Position numbers and translations under genes: made by a program
Shown here: one piece after another, positions 26,829 to 35,960 of the stretch
How positions within the stretch are numbered: position 1 is the first letter of the stretch
Layout: every line of letters starts with the position of its first letter
Source of the DNA: Anaerolineales bacterium UBA2181
GTDB taxonomy: Bacteria; Chloroflexota; Anaerolineae; Promineifilales; UBA4811
Assembly (NCBI GenBank): GCA_002328075.1
Contig: DCVT01000027.1
Location: 54,526 to 118,525, forward strand
Reading direction: 5' to 3'
Length of the DNA stretch: 64,000 nt
Notes under the pieces: model-generated
Seen by the model: only the letters and a program-made list of their open reading frames with translations
The model's database searches: none
What the model was told of the DNA's origin: nothing

Positions 26829-27458
26829 TCAAACGCCAGCAGCGTACTCGGCCCGGTCCAGCGCGAACCGGAGAACGTCCATTCCAAAGTACGCCGTGCA
26901 GTCTACCAACCGCAGCCCGATCTTCTCCAACACCCGGCGCGAGCGGTGGTTGTGTGGATGGATGAGCCCGATGATCCGATCCAACCCGGCGGTCAGAAAG
27001 CCATAGGACAGGCTGGCAGCAGCCGCCTCGGTAGCATACCCGCAACCCCAATACCGTTTTCCCAGGAGGTATGCGACCTCCACCTCGTCGGTTTCTGCCA
27101 AGTACTGGAGCCCACACCAGCCGATGAGCACGCCGTTGTCGCGGCCCGTCGCTGCCGAGTTGCCGGCCGACCCCGGCTCGCGAGCCAGCGACCCGTCACC
27201 TGCAATTCCATTCCGGTTGTCGGGCCCGCCCGACGGGTTCAGCATCAAGCCCCAGACGCCAAATCCGCGCATCTTCCAGAGGTCCTGGTGCCGACCAAAC
27301 CAAATCAACACCTGCTCGCGGGTCGGTGGGTTCGGGTTGGGGAAAAAGCGCCGCACCTCGGGGTCAGACGCGAGCCAGCGCAGACAGGCGACGTCGCCCG
27401 GCACAAGACTGCGAAGCATCAGCCGGTCGGTGCGCAGGAAAGGGATAACCGTATCCAC
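26829..27458 (-). CDS. GNAT-family N-acetyltransferase (RimJ/RimL type)
   Basis: 209 residues beginning LRTDRLMLRSLVPGD, typical of RimJ/RimL acetyltransferases. The acetyl-CoA region is YLLGKRYWGCGYATEAA, with HPHNHRSRRVLEKIGL near the end. Residues about 72-108 form a Gly/Asn-rich insertion within the fold that family members generally lack. GTG 27458 has AGGGAG six bases upstream. Substrate unknown. Confidence 0.8.
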   Translation of the reverse strand: MDTVIPFLRTDRLMLRSLVPGDVACLRWLASDPEVRRFFPNPNPPTREQVLIWFGRHQDLWKMRGFGVWGLMLNPSGGPDNRNGIAGDGSLAREPGSAGNSAATGRDNGVLIGWCGLQYLAETDEVEVAYLLGKRYWGCGYATEAAAASLSYGFLTAGLDRIIGLIHPHNHRSRRVLEKIGLRLVDCTAYFGMDVLRFALDRAEYAAGV

Positions 27459-27642
27459 GCTGGACTCCCTGCCGCGGGAATATAGCGCAAACCAGATGCC
27501 GGTGCAACCATCAGTGCCGGCTGGGCCCTATGGTTGCCCGGAGCCGTTGCTCCGCGGCAGCTGGCCGACGGCAACGGCCTTGTAGTCGCCGGCGGCCTCG
27601 GCTGGCACTGGTCGCGCCCGGCCGAGACGCCAGCGACCCGGT

Positions 27643-27672
27643 TTGACAACCCCACTGCTGGCGACGTACAAT
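27643..27672 (+). promoter_or_regulatory. Promoter of the MBL-fold hydrolase gene
   Basis: TTGACA (27643-27648), 18-bp spacer, TACAAT (27667-27672), about 60 bases before the start codon. Confidence 0.6.
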
Positions 27673-27732
27673 CGGTCTACTAAGGTCCTGAACCTTCCGG
27701 CAGATACTACCTCGAAAGGAGGTATGGAAAAG

Positions 27733-28419
27733 GTGGAGATCATCCCGCAGGTACATCGAATCCCCAACGTGACCGGTGCCAATAGCTATCTCCTGCTCGG
27801 TCACACCTTGGCCCTGGTGGATACCGGGATGCCCGGAAACGCGGGCCGCATCCTGCAGGCCATCCGCAATCTCGGCCGCCAGCCGGACGACCTGACGCTG
27901 ATTGTCATCACCCACTATCACGTGGACCACATCGGCAGCCTGCAAGCGATGACCGCCGCGACCGGTGCGCAGGTGCTGGCGCACCGTGACGAGATCCCTA
28001 TCATCGCCGGGCAGCGTCCCCAACCCGTACCGCGAGGCGCCCTGTTTGGCCTGCTCTTCCGGCTGGTGCCCGCCATGTCGCGATTCGACCCCGCGCCGGT
28101 TGATGTTCCGCTGGAGGACGGGCAACGGTTGGACCTGTTGGGCGGCGCCGTCGTGGTTCACGCGCCGGGCCACACCCCGGGATCGATAGCACTCCACTTT
28201 CCAGGCGAGCGGCTGCTCATAACCGGCGATGTTATCAACCGGCGGGCAAACCGGCTCGGTCCACCACCCAGGCCATTCACCCTGGACATGGCGCAGGCGC
28301 TGGAATCGATGCGCCGACTGGCAGCGTTGGACTTTGGGGTGCTCTGCACCGGACACGGCGACCCAATCGTGGGTGGAGCGGATGAACAGCTCCGGGCGTG
28401 GCTACAGCAGCTGCACTAG
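27733..28419 (+). CDS. MBL-fold metallo-hydrolase
   Basis: 228 residues with the metal-binding HYHVDH motif (near residue 60), HAPGHTPGS, ITGDVI and a late GHGDP, a complete glyoxalase-II/MBL set. It probably hydrolyses a thioester, lactone or phosphodiester with two metal ions. The strong AAAGGAGGT (27715-27723) lies 9 bases before GTG 27733 but only one base before ATG 27724, so GTG 27733 is the better start. Confidence 0.87.
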   Translation: MEIIPQVHRIPNVTGANSYLLLGHTLALVDTGMPGNAGRILQAIRNLGRQPDDLTLIVITHYHVDHIGSLQAMTAATGAQVLAHRDEIPIIAGQRPQPVPRGALFGLLFRLVPAMSRFDPAPVDVPLEDGQRLDLLGGAVVVHAPGHTPGSIALHFPGERLLITGDVINRRANRLGPPPRPFTLDMAQALESMRRLAALDFGVLCTGHGDPIVGGADEQLRAWLQQLH

Positions 28420-28572
28420 ATCAGTCACGGCCGGCTTGACGGCTGCAAGACGGTGCCCGTACTGTTGCGGACAGGCCAATACTGCGCCGGTACCTGCTCA
28501 TAAAGGAGACCATTGGCATGGGCGGACGCGAATCGGGCATCAGACATCTCCTCGCGCCCGACGTAGATGACA

Positions 28573-28926
28573 TCAGATGCCCAGCCGCGATCGATCCACC
28601 GCCATCTTGTCGGCCCGGGAATCATCGCCGGTCAGCCCGGGTGTATGGATCACAAAGTGATGATAGTCCGGTGAACTCGGCAAAAACGTGTGTGCCTCCC
28701 CCGGCTCAATGACAATCAGGTCGCCCGGCCGCAGTGCTACGGTCTCTCGCTCGACGCGGATTTCGGCCGTTCCGCGCGCCACCAGATAGATCTCGGTGAT
28801 GCGGTGGTGAAGGTGCGGCTCGTCGATCGCCTGGTTGGCGTACCCCACCGAGATGGCCAACTCCGAATTCCACGGGCCGAAGCACCAGCCCTTCGCCACC
28901 TCCAAATCAGCGCTGCACAGCAACAT
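28573..28926 (-). CDS. Cupin-domain protein
   Basis: 117 residues forming a single cupin barrel. Motif 1 is HLHHRITEIYLVARGTAEI with histidine and glutamate ligands, motif 2 is DLIVIEPGEAHTFLP. Small cupins bind metals and act as isomerases, dioxygenases or sensors; none can be chosen here. ATG 28926 has GGAGGT six bases upstream, so the longer frame to 29019 is not needed. Confidence 0.83.
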   Translation of the reverse strand: MLLCSADLEVAKGWCFGPWNSELAISVGYANQAIDEPHLHHRITEIYLVARGTAEIRVERETVALRPGDLIVIEPGEAHTFLPSSPDYHHFVIHTPGLTGDDSRADKMAVDRSRLGI

Positions 28927-28976
28927 GGTCAACCTCCGTCCGATTCGATAGGGAAAAACGGCTGGGGGCACCGAAC

Positions 28977-29246
28977 TCACGTCGACGCCACGTGAATACC
29001 CACCGATTCGGCCGCCCACTGCATGGCCGCGACCTCGCCGCTTGTCCCCAGCCGATCAACGTGCATCCCGCGCATCCTCATCGGACTCGTTCCTGCAAGC
29101 AGCAACACCCCCTGCAGGACCCGGACCAGCTCCGGGAGCGTTCTGGGCAGGTTTTGTAGACGCCCGGCATGTTCGGCCGGGTCGGTGATCAGCCCCTGGA
29201 AGGCGTTGGTGACCAGCGGATCGCCCGCGGTTTGGTCTCTGGTCAC
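28977..29246 (-). CDS. Short protein resembling the N terminus of a transglutaminase-like family (truncated)
   Basis: 89 residues from GTG 29246, preceded by GAAGGAGGAG. The first 50 residues (ITDPAEHAG, then LPELVRVLQGVLL) look like the start of bacterial transglutaminase-like proteins, which run to about 250-300 residues. The catalytic Cys-His-Asp part is absent and only 50 bp separate the stop from the cupin start. This is probably a truncated remnant that may still be translated. Family assignment is from memory and weak. Confidence 0.4.
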   Translation of the reverse strand: MTRDQTAGDPLVTNAFQGLITDPAEHAGRLQNLPRTLPELVRVLQGVLLLAGTSPMRMRGMHVDRLGTSGEVAAMQWAAESVGIHVAST

Positions 29247-29312
29247 TACGCTCCTCCTTCCCCTTCGCGGGCGGCTGCCCGGTTCACAGCTGTCGCACGG
29301 TCGCGACTACCG

Positions 29313-30578
29313 TCAGGTCGGGCATCCGTTGACGTTGCCCGCGGGCTGTACCTCATCGGCCGGCTCGGTGAGACATTCACCCGCGCGTCCCGCCTGCCGC
29401 CACATTAGCACCAAGACTCCCACCAGCAGCCCGGCGACCATCAGGTAGATGGACCGGATGCCCAGGTGCGGCATCAGCCCGTAAGCTAGCGGCGGGCCCA
29501 CCGCGCTGGCCAGGTCACCCACAGTAAAGAGCACCCCCAGCCGCCGGCTCTGGCCGCGGCTGCCCAGGTCACCTATGAGCGTGGTGGCCAACCCCTGGCT
29601 GCTGCCGCTGGTGACCGCGATCAACGGCACCCCCAGCAGCGGCGCCATCGGGAGGCTGGCCGCCAGCAGGCCGAAACCTGCCACACCCGGCGCTAGCCCG
29701 ACCGACGCCGTCCGCCAACGGCTGCCCATTTGGTCCGAGAGGCGGCCGATTAGCGGGGCGCACACCATGGCGATGAGCGTGTTGCTGCCCAGAGCCAGCC
29801 CGGTCAGTGTAGCCACCCCCACTGTCAATGAGCCCACCCGTAACTGCTCGCCGACGGTGGCCAGCAGGTAAATCCCTAGTGTGGACGAGAGGATGCCCGC
29901 CACGGCCAGCCGGTGAGCCGCCAGCAGCGTCAGCGCGGATGCAAACTCGCCGCGGCGTCTGGGACCATCGACCGGCGCCGCCTCGGGACTGCCGGCCTGC
30001 GCCCGCCGGCCGCGCGTCTCGGGCAGCCAGTGCCACGCCACCAGCGCCCCGGCCAGTGTGAGCGCCGCGTTGACCGCCATCGCCCCGTGATAACCCAACC
30101 CGTCGGTCAGCAACCCGCCCAGCAGCGAACCGCTGGCGGCGCCCAGGAAGAAAAAGAGGGTGTACAGGCCCACCCAACGGCCACGGTCAGCATCCCCTGT
30201 CACATCCAGCACGATGGTATTGCCCCCCACCCAGATGCCGGACCAGGCCACCCCCCACAGCAGCCTGCCCGCCAGGAGCAGCCAGAAACCCTGTGCCAGT
30301 ACATAGATGGCGGTGGAAAGGGCGCCCAGCAGCAGGCTCGCGATGAAGAGCGGCCGGCGACGCCAGCGCTCGTAGATGAGTCCGGCCGGCCCGTTGAGCG
30401 CCAGCCGGATGAAGCGGTTGGCCGAAAGCAGAATCCCCACGCTGGCCACCGTCACCCCAACGTCGCGGGTGTGGGTGGGCAGAACGGCATAGAGGGTGGC
30501 GTCGCCCAGCAGCGCCAGGCAGGTGCCGATGGCAGCCGGGAGCACCGCGCGGGCCGCGGAGGGGCAGTGTTCAGTCAA
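29313..30578 (-). CDS. Major facilitator superfamily transporter
   Basis: 421 residues with twelve predicted helices and the loop 2-3 motif GLIYERWRRRP, related to the MFS G-x-x-x-D-R-x-G-R-R element. LIGRLSDQMGSRWRT repeats it between helices 8 and 9. It resembles multidrug or sugar efflux permeases; substrate unknown. The apparent start is TTG 30578 without a good ribosome site, so the N terminus may differ by a few codons. It follows the methyltransferase gene by about 100 bp in the same direction. Confidence 0.82.
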   Translation of the reverse strand: MTEHCPSAARAVLPAAIGTCLALLGDATLYAVLPTHTRDVGVTVASVGILLSANRFIRLALNGPAGLIYERWRRRPLFIASLLLGALSTAIYVLAQGFWLLLAGRLLWGVAWSGIWVGGNTIVLDVTGDADRGRWVGLYTLFFFLGAASGSLLGGLLTDGLGYHGAMAVNAALTLAGALVAWHWLPETRGRRAQAGSPEAAPVDGPRRRGEFASALTLLAAHRLAVAGILSSTLGIYLLATVGEQLRVGSLTVGVATLTGLALGSNTLIAMVCAPLIGRLSDQMGSRWRTASVGLAPGVAGFGLLAASLPMAPLLGVPLIAVTSGSSQGLATTLIGDLGSRGQSRRLGVLFTVGDLASAVGPPLAYGLMPHLGIRSIYLMVAGLLVGVLVLMWRQAGRAGECLTEPADEVQPAGNVNGCPT

Positions 30579-30676
30579 GCTCGTACCCGTTCAGCCGACG
30601 CCGGGGCTCTCTCGGCCGGGCCGGCCGCATCGCGTTGGCATCGGCGTCAGCGAAGAACCGCGGTCTCTGTCCCTCA

Positions 30677-31537
30677 TCAGGCGTCCGCCCGCCTGGCCAC
30701 CGCGAGCAGGCCCGCCCGTTGCTCGGTCCCTGGCCCCTCGGGCATAACCTCGCGGTCATACGCGTCGCACAGCTCCACAAACTCGGGAAACAGCGCTGGG
30801 TCAGCCAGCACCCGGCCGAGCACCTCCGGTGGGCACAGGCCCGCCAAGGACCCCACGCCGCCGCAACGCACCACCTGCAATCCGGCGCCCTCCAGAATGG
30901 ATCGTAGCTCGCCGGGCAAAAAGCCGTGAAGCGAGCCCAGATAGTCATGGGTGCTGCCGCGGGCAAACGCGGCGTTCTCGGGATACTGGTCCTGGTGCCA
31001 TTCACCCCGTTCGAGCATGGCATAGACGGCTGGCGCCAGGCCCCCCAGCACGTGCAGGCTGGTGCTCGCCCATTGGGCAGCCAGCCGCGCCCGGTGCAGC
31101 ACGCTGACGATGAGCGTCCGGCCGGCCACCCGGCAACATTCCAGCAGCGCCTCCTCCGCCCGATCACCGCAGAACGAGACGGCGCCGTCCAACGCCAACA
31201 CCAGGTCAAACGAGCAGTCGGCCAGGCTCGAGAGGTCGACTGCGTTGCCCTCCACGAAACGGATGTTGTGAAGGCCGCCCGCCTTTAGTCGCGCGATCTC
31301 CAGCATCGCCGGCGACAGGTCCAGGTGGATCACCTCGAACCCGTACTGCGCCAGCGGGATGGAAAACGCGCCGGTTCCGCCCCCCACATCCAGAATAGTC
31401 CGAACTCCCTCCAGGTGACGCGTGATCTCGCGCCAGCGCAAGGCCCGGTTGACGGCCTCATCGGCCCGGTCCTCTTCCTCGTGCGGCGCTTGGGCGTCCC
31501 ACCACGTTCGCTCACGCTCGAAATCGACCTTGATCAT
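30677..31537 (-). CDS. SAM-dependent methyltransferase (class I)
   Basis: 286 residues. The SAM-binding motif I is ILDVGGGTGAFSIPLA near residue 48, followed by the acidic loop VIHLDLSPAMLEIA and FVEGNAVDLSSL. The C-terminal half is specific and not recognised. ATG 31537 lies just inside the end of the SLC13 gene upstream (stop at 31546), with GAGG before it, so the two are probably co-transcribed. Acceptor unknown. Confidence 0.83.
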   Translation of the reverse strand: MIKVDFERERTWWDAQAPHEEEDRADEAVNRALRWREITRHLEGVRTILDVGGGTGAFSIPLAQYGFEVIHLDLSPAMLEIARLKAGGLHNIRFVEGNAVDLSSLADCSFDLVLALDGAVSFCGDRAEEALLECCRVAGRTLIVSVLHRARLAAQWASTSLHVLGGLAPAVYAMLERGEWHQDQYPENAAFARGSTHDYLGSLHGFLPGELRSILEGAGLQVVRCGGVGSLAGLCPPEVLGRVLADPALFPEFVELCDAYDREVMPEGPGTEQRAGLLAVARRADA

Positions 31538-31545
31538 CACACCCT

Positions 31546-33891
31546 CTACAACGGCCAAAAGAGCGGCATCACCACTAGCGTCACCACCAGCAGGAGCAGG
31601 ACCAGCGGGGCGCCCACCTTGATATAGTCCACGTACCGGTAACCGCCCGGGCCCATAACCAGTACGTTGGCCGGGTGCGCATAGGGGCTAAGAAAGCTGC
31701 CGGAAGCCAGCACTACCGCCATCATTACTGCATGCGCCGACAGGTTCATGTCGGCCGCCAGGTTGAGCGCAATGGGTGCCATGAGCACGGCCGCGGCCTG
31801 GGTCGGCAGGATCTGCATGGCGAGCGCCGTCATGACAAACACAGAGGCCACCATCACCAACGGACCCAGATCGCCAACCAGGTTCAGGACGCCCGACACC
31901 AGCCAGCGGGCCGCGCCGGTCTGTTCAATGGCCAGGCCCAGCGGCAGCATGCCGGCAATCAGAAAAACCGCCTTCCATTCGATGTTCCGGTAGGCCTCTT
32001 CCATGTTAAGGCAACCGGTTAGGACCATCAACGTCGCTCCCGCCACGGCGGCGATGGAAATGGGAACCCAGCCTGCGATCACCGGCAGCAACACGGCCGC
32101 CATCACCATTACCGCCAGAGGGGCCTTGGAGAGTCGCAACGGCTGCTGAGCAGCTTCTGTCAGCACCAGGAAATCCGGCTCTGCCCCCAAGAGCTGCAGT
32201 TTCTCGCGTGGGCCGTAGAGCAGCAGCGCGTCGCCCAGGTGGAGGGCCATGTCGCGCAGGTTGGAGCGATACGCCCGCCCCTGCCGCCAGACCGCCAGCA
32301 CGCTCAGGCCATACTTTTCGCGAAAGTGAAGCTCACGCAACGTCTTGCCTAACAGCGTGGTGTGCGGAGAGAGCACGGCTTCCATCAGGCCAGTCTCCTC
32401 CGATTCCAGCCAGTCCATGTCCACCGGCGCCCGCTGCTCGACCTCGAGCTGCTGCAGACCGCGCAGCGTTTGAAGGTCGCCCGGTGCGCCGCGCACCAGG
32501 AGCCGGTCCCCCGCCTGCAGATGAACGTCAGAGTCGGGAGCCGTCAGACTGCCGTCCTGCCGGCCGATGGACAACACGGTCAGGCCAAAGGAATCGCCCA
32601 ACCGGCTTTCGGCCAAAGTCCGGCCGGAGAAAACCGAATCTTCGGGTATGCTCAGACTCATGAGCCGCTCCCGTATGCCTGCGTTGGCCAACACCTCGGC
32701 CGGGGAGACAAACTCCGCCAGCTCCCAATCTCGTGGTTGCTCAAGCGCTTCCAGGTGCGTGGTCCGCCCGTGCAGCAGCAGGACGTCGCCCGGCCGCAGC
32801 GGGGTGTCCTGCAGATCGGCCTCCAACAGCCTGCCATTACGGGTCAGGGCCATCACGTTCAACCCCCAACGACGACGGAAACTGCTCTCTCGGAGTGTCT
32901 TTCCTGCCAGCTCGCTGTCCGGCGCCAGCCGAACGCGAACTATCCCGACCTCCTGACCGGCCAACATCTGCGCCGCCAGGTCGTTCTCCTCCATGACCAG
33001 GTGACGCCGACCCTGCAGTTCGGTCAATCGGTCCATTCGTCCCTGAACCAGTAGCCGGTCTCCAGCGGATAGAATGGTGGCCGGCCCCGGCGCCAGGTGG
33101 GTCTTTTCCCGGACCAGGGCGACGACGTTGAGCTCTAGCGCCGAACCCAGCCTGCTAGTCGCCAGCGGCCGGCCGTCCAGAGCGCATTGCTCCGGCAGGT
33201 GGAGCGTGAAGAGACGCTGGCGCAGATCGTACAGCTCGCGCCAATCTGGCTGGCCAGCTACCGATTCCCAGCTGATGTCCCGCTCGGGCAGCAGATGGCG
33301 GCCGACCAGAACCATATAAGCCACCCCCAGCAGCAAGGCCGTCAGGCCCGTTGGCGTCAGGTCAAACAGCGCGAACGGCCGGAGCCCCGCCCCGCTCAAC
33401 GCGTCGCTGATAATGATGTTGGAGGAAGTCCCGATGAGCGTGGTCAGGCCGCCGAGCAGGGAGCCAAATGCCAGCGGCATGAGCAGGCGCGAGGGTCGCT
33501 GGCCAGTGCGCCGCGCAATGTCCATCACCACCGGCAGTAACAGCGCCGCCACCCCTACGTTGTTCATAAAGCCAGACATGAGCCCAGCGCTGAGCATAAT
33601 GGTGGCAATCAATCGCGCTTCGCTTTTTCCCGCCAGCCACAGCACGTGTCGACCGATGACGCTGGCCACCCCCGTTCGCGCCAGACCACCGCTCAGAATG
33701 AAAACCGCCCACACGGTGACCACCGCCGGGCTGCTGAAACCCGCCAACGCCTCCGTGGGGGTCACCAATCCGGTCAGCGCAAGAGCCCCCAACACCAGGA
33801 GCGCCACCAGGTCCATGCGCAACCGCTCGGTGGCAAAGAGGACCACGGCCAGACCCAAGATGGCAAGTGCCAACGCAATTTGCGGCGTCAT
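31546..33891 (-). CDS. SLC13/DASS-family anion transporter with four TrkA-C domains
   Basis: 781 residues. Transporter halves lie at residues 1-205 and 575-781, with SGFMNNVGVAALLLPVV and LTTLIGTSSNIIIS in the first and ILPTQAAAVLMAPIALN in the second. The central cytoplasmic part holds four TrkA-C modules, each ending in a GDxLL(V/L) element (GDRLLVQG, GDVLLLHG, GDRLLVRG, GDALLLYG). SLC13 relatives carry sulfate or dicarboxylates with sodium; most have two TrkA-C modules. Downstream of a TrkA-type gene and before a methyltransferase gene. Confidence 0.9.
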   Translation of the reverse strand: MTPQIALALAILGLAVVLFATERLRMDLVALLVLGALALTGLVTPTEALAGFSSPAVVTVWAVFILSGGLARTGVASVIGRHVLWLAGKSEARLIATIMLSAGLMSGFMNNVGVAALLLPVVMDIARRTGQRPSRLLMPLAFGSLLGGLTTLIGTSSNIIISDALSGAGLRPFALFDLTPTGLTALLLGVAYMVLVGRHLLPERDISWESVAGQPDWRELYDLRQRLFTLHLPEQCALDGRPLATSRLGSALELNVVALVREKTHLAPGPATILSAGDRLLVQGRMDRLTELQGRRHLVMEENDLAAQMLAGQEVGIVRVRLAPDSELAGKTLRESSFRRRWGLNVMALTRNGRLLEADLQDTPLRPGDVLLLHGRTTHLEALEQPRDWELAEFVSPAEVLANAGIRERLMSLSIPEDSVFSGRTLAESRLGDSFGLTVLSIGRQDGSLTAPDSDVHLQAGDRLLVRGAPGDLQTLRGLQQLEVEQRAPVDMDWLESEETGLMEAVLSPHTTLLGKTLRELHFREKYGLSVLAVWRQGRAYRSNLRDMALHLGDALLLYGPREKLQLLGAEPDFLVLTEAAQQPLRLSKAPLAVMVMAAVLLPVIAGWVPISIAAVAGATLMVLTGCLNMEEAYRNIEWKAVFLIAGMLPLGLAIEQTGAARWLVSGVLNLVGDLGPLVMVASVFVMTALAMQILPTQAAAVLMAPIALNLAADMNLSAHAVMMAVVLASGSFLSPYAHPANVLVMGPGGYRYVDYIKVGAPLVLLLLVVTLVVMPLFWPL

Positions 33892-33987
33892 CGGCTTGCG
33901 GAACCCTACCTAGACCCACATGGTCACTGATCTGTCGGAGCCCAAGAATACCCCATCGGGGCGTGTCCGACAAACCCGCCAGGTAGA

Positions 33988-34797
33988 TCACGCTGTTCGC
34001 TTTGACGTGGGCACCAACAGCGATGAAGGCAGAAGAGGTAACCATGACGCAGTGGAGGATGCGAACCTCGGGATCTCAGCCCCCTCAGAAGACCCGCGAA
34101 CCCGCTGCATCAGAGATTGAAGGCGGTCTGCCTCCTGGGGGAGCAAACGCCTCCTGCAGGAATGATCGGGCGCTTTCATCACCACCGATAACACCTCATC
34201 ACCCTCCTGGAAGACCAGTTGTCCCCGCGGAAGCATCACTCTACCCTTACGTATCACCGTGGCGATGACACAGTTGTCCGGAAGCAGAACGTCGCGCAGG
34301 GCCAGACCGAGCACTCGGCAACCGGGCGCCAGCTTTTCTTCTACGATGGCGTACTCCCCACGGCGCAGCTTGAGCAGGGTCATCATGTCGCCCATCGACA
34401 TCTCTTCAGCGATCAGTTTGGCCAGGATCTCGGTCTGGTTCAACCCCACATCCACACCCATTTCGGGCGTGAACAACCAGGCGTTCTTGGGGCTGTTCAC
34501 CCGAGCCACGAGTCGGGGCACACTGTACTCAAAGCGAGCCAACGTGCTGATAACCAGATTCGTTTCGTCCTGTCCGGTTACGGCCGCCAACACCTGAGCT
34601 TGGCGGATGCCTGCTGCCTCCAGCAGCGACGGCGAACTGCCATCGCCCTCGATGACTGCCCCCGCCGGCAAGTCGCGGTTGAGCCGGGCAACGACCTCTG
34701 ACCTTTGCTCAATCAACCGGACAGCATGCCCATCCTGCACTGATTGGGCGGCCAGGTGGGCGCCGGTCTTTCCTCCGCCAACAATGATGACCAACAT
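33988..34797 (-). CDS. TrkA/KTN-type NAD-binding regulatory protein
   Basis: 269 residues. The RCK-N Rossmann domain starts MLVIIVGGGKTGAHLA with acidic residue in LIEQRSE, followed by LAAVTGQDETNLVISTLA. A TrkA-C domain follows (residues 135-215, GCRVLGLALRDVLLPDNC and EGDEVLSVVM). The last 45 residues have no family counterpart and may come from read-on after loss of the usual stop. AGGAGGAG precedes ATG 34797. Such proteins gate potassium or, here perhaps, the SLC13 channel encoded next. Confidence 0.83.
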   Translation of the reverse strand: MLVIIVGGGKTGAHLAAQSVQDGHAVRLIEQRSEVVARLNRDLPAGAVIEGDGSSPSLLEAAGIRQAQVLAAVTGQDETNLVISTLARFEYSVPRLVARVNSPKNAWLFTPEMGVDVGLNQTEILAKLIAEEMSMGDMMTLLKLRRGEYAIVEEKLAPGCRVLGLALRDVLLPDNCVIATVIRKGRVMLPRGQLVFQEGDEVLSVVMKAPDHSCRRRLLPQEADRLQSLMQRVRGSSEGAEIPRFASSTASWLPLLPSSLLVPTSKRTA

Positions 34798-34806
34798 CGG
34801 CTCCTC

Positions 34807-35381
34807 CTATTCCAGGTCAACCAGCGTCTTGAGTCGATCGACGGCCCCGGCCGCCAAAGTGAGATGGATCAGATCGCCGGAGCGAAACGCTGTGCCGCCT
34901 GTCGCAAGGAAGGCGCTGCCCTGCCGAGTGACGGCAGTCACAGCGATCTCACCGGGTATGGTTAGGTCCTTCGCCATGCGCCCCATCAAGCGCACCGACA
35001 CCGGCAGGGTGAGTACCAGGACCTCTCCGCTCCCAAAGGTGATCAGCGGGTCCAACTCGGAATGCGTCAGCACCTCCCGGATCCGCTCCCCTCCTTCAGG
35101 GCCTCCTCATCCAACCACCGGCCATCAGCCGGCAACAGGACGCTGTCGTGCAGCTGCCGGGCGCACGGCGGATTGGCCGAATCGAACTCGTGTTGCACCC
35201 AACGACCCAGATGGATCACCGCCAGCCTGTCCATCTCTCGGCCGATCTGGGTTAGTCGCAGGTTGCTGAACGTCTCCACCACACGGGGCTGGAGCGTGCC
35301 GTGGGAAAACGCGATGGTCTCCTCGTCCAGCCACGTGGCGCAGCAGACCGGGACACAGACGACCCGTGCCGTGTCCGCGCC
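34807..35381 (-). pseudogene. Broken TrkA-C-containing protein
   Basis: The C-terminal part (residues from THSELDPLITF, then IPGEIAVTAVTRQGSAFL) is a TrkA-C domain. It is split from its upstream part by a frameshift at 35088: the frame with GRWVQHEFDSANPP and DSVLLPADGRWLDEEALKEG ends at TGA, and one more G in the GGGG run would continue it as ERIREVLTHSELDP. Upstream the frame meets TAG 35384-35382 and no Rossmann nucleotide-binding motif is found. The gene is therefore both truncated and frameshifted. It ends 9 bp before the intact trkA-like gene. Confidence 0.65.
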
Positions 35382-35933
35382 CTAGTAGGTTTCGCAGGGG
35401 CCGGAATAGGCCGGATAGGCGCGCACCGTGGCCAGCTCTAGAATGAGGAGCTCGCTGCCCCGCGTATAGGCCAGCCGCCGGCTATCCGGCGAAAAAACCA
35501 GGTCGTCAATAGAGACTCCCCCCTTGCGGAGCAGCCCATCAAACACCTGCCTGGACTGCAAGTCCACCAGGTAGGTGCTGCGCAGCACCGCCCACCGGCT
35601 GTCGGGCGAGATGATGACCGACCCGGTAAACAGCCTGTTGCTGAATCAGGGTGACTCGGCGGGGATCCTGGCCAACAGGCGGGGCGCCGCGTCGCCGCTA
35701 GAGAGGGTGTAGAGCGTGGACTCGCGGTAGTTCTCCACACCCAGAATCAGCCGGCGCGAGCCTTCAAACCGGCCCACCGGGATTCTGGTCGAACGCGCCA
35801 GCAGATTCCGATGAAAATAAGGGTTGTCCTGCCGCATCTGCACGACCAACGCAATCAGGCACAGCACGGCGGTAAGGGCCAGCAACGCCAGCGTTACCAG
35901 CCGCACCGGGTTGAGTCGCTTTTTCGGGTTCAC
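35382..35933 (-). pseudogene. Membrane-anchored WD40/PD40-like protein interrupted by a stop codon
   Basis: The frame from ATG 35933 encodes an N-terminal membrane helix (LVTLALLALTAVLCLIALVV) and a beta-propeller-like start. It reaches TGA at 35648-35646 after IPAESP. The same frame continues FSNRLFTGSVIISPDSRWAV and DLVFSPDSRRLAYTRG, the TolB/PD40 repeat pattern, to TAG 35384-35382. A single base change (TGA to TGG) would give a 183-residue protein. A nonsense mutation, sequencing error or recoded TGA are possible; the first two are more likely. Confidence 0.6.
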
Positions 35934-35960
35934 TGCTCACCTCCTGCGCTCCTCGTGCCC

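Noticed and set aside
25612..27117. 501-codon version of the LytTR-ABC gene
   Set aside because: The extra N terminus overlaps the GNAT gene and is low-complexity; ATG 26604 fits the ABC fold and the promoter.
29913..30929. 338-codon plus-strand frame
   Set aside because: Antisense to the MFS and methyltransferase genes; Gln/Arg-rich without motifs.
35646..35648. Selenocysteine at the in-frame TGA
   Set aside because: No SECIS-like hairpin evident just downstream and the protein is not of a redox family.
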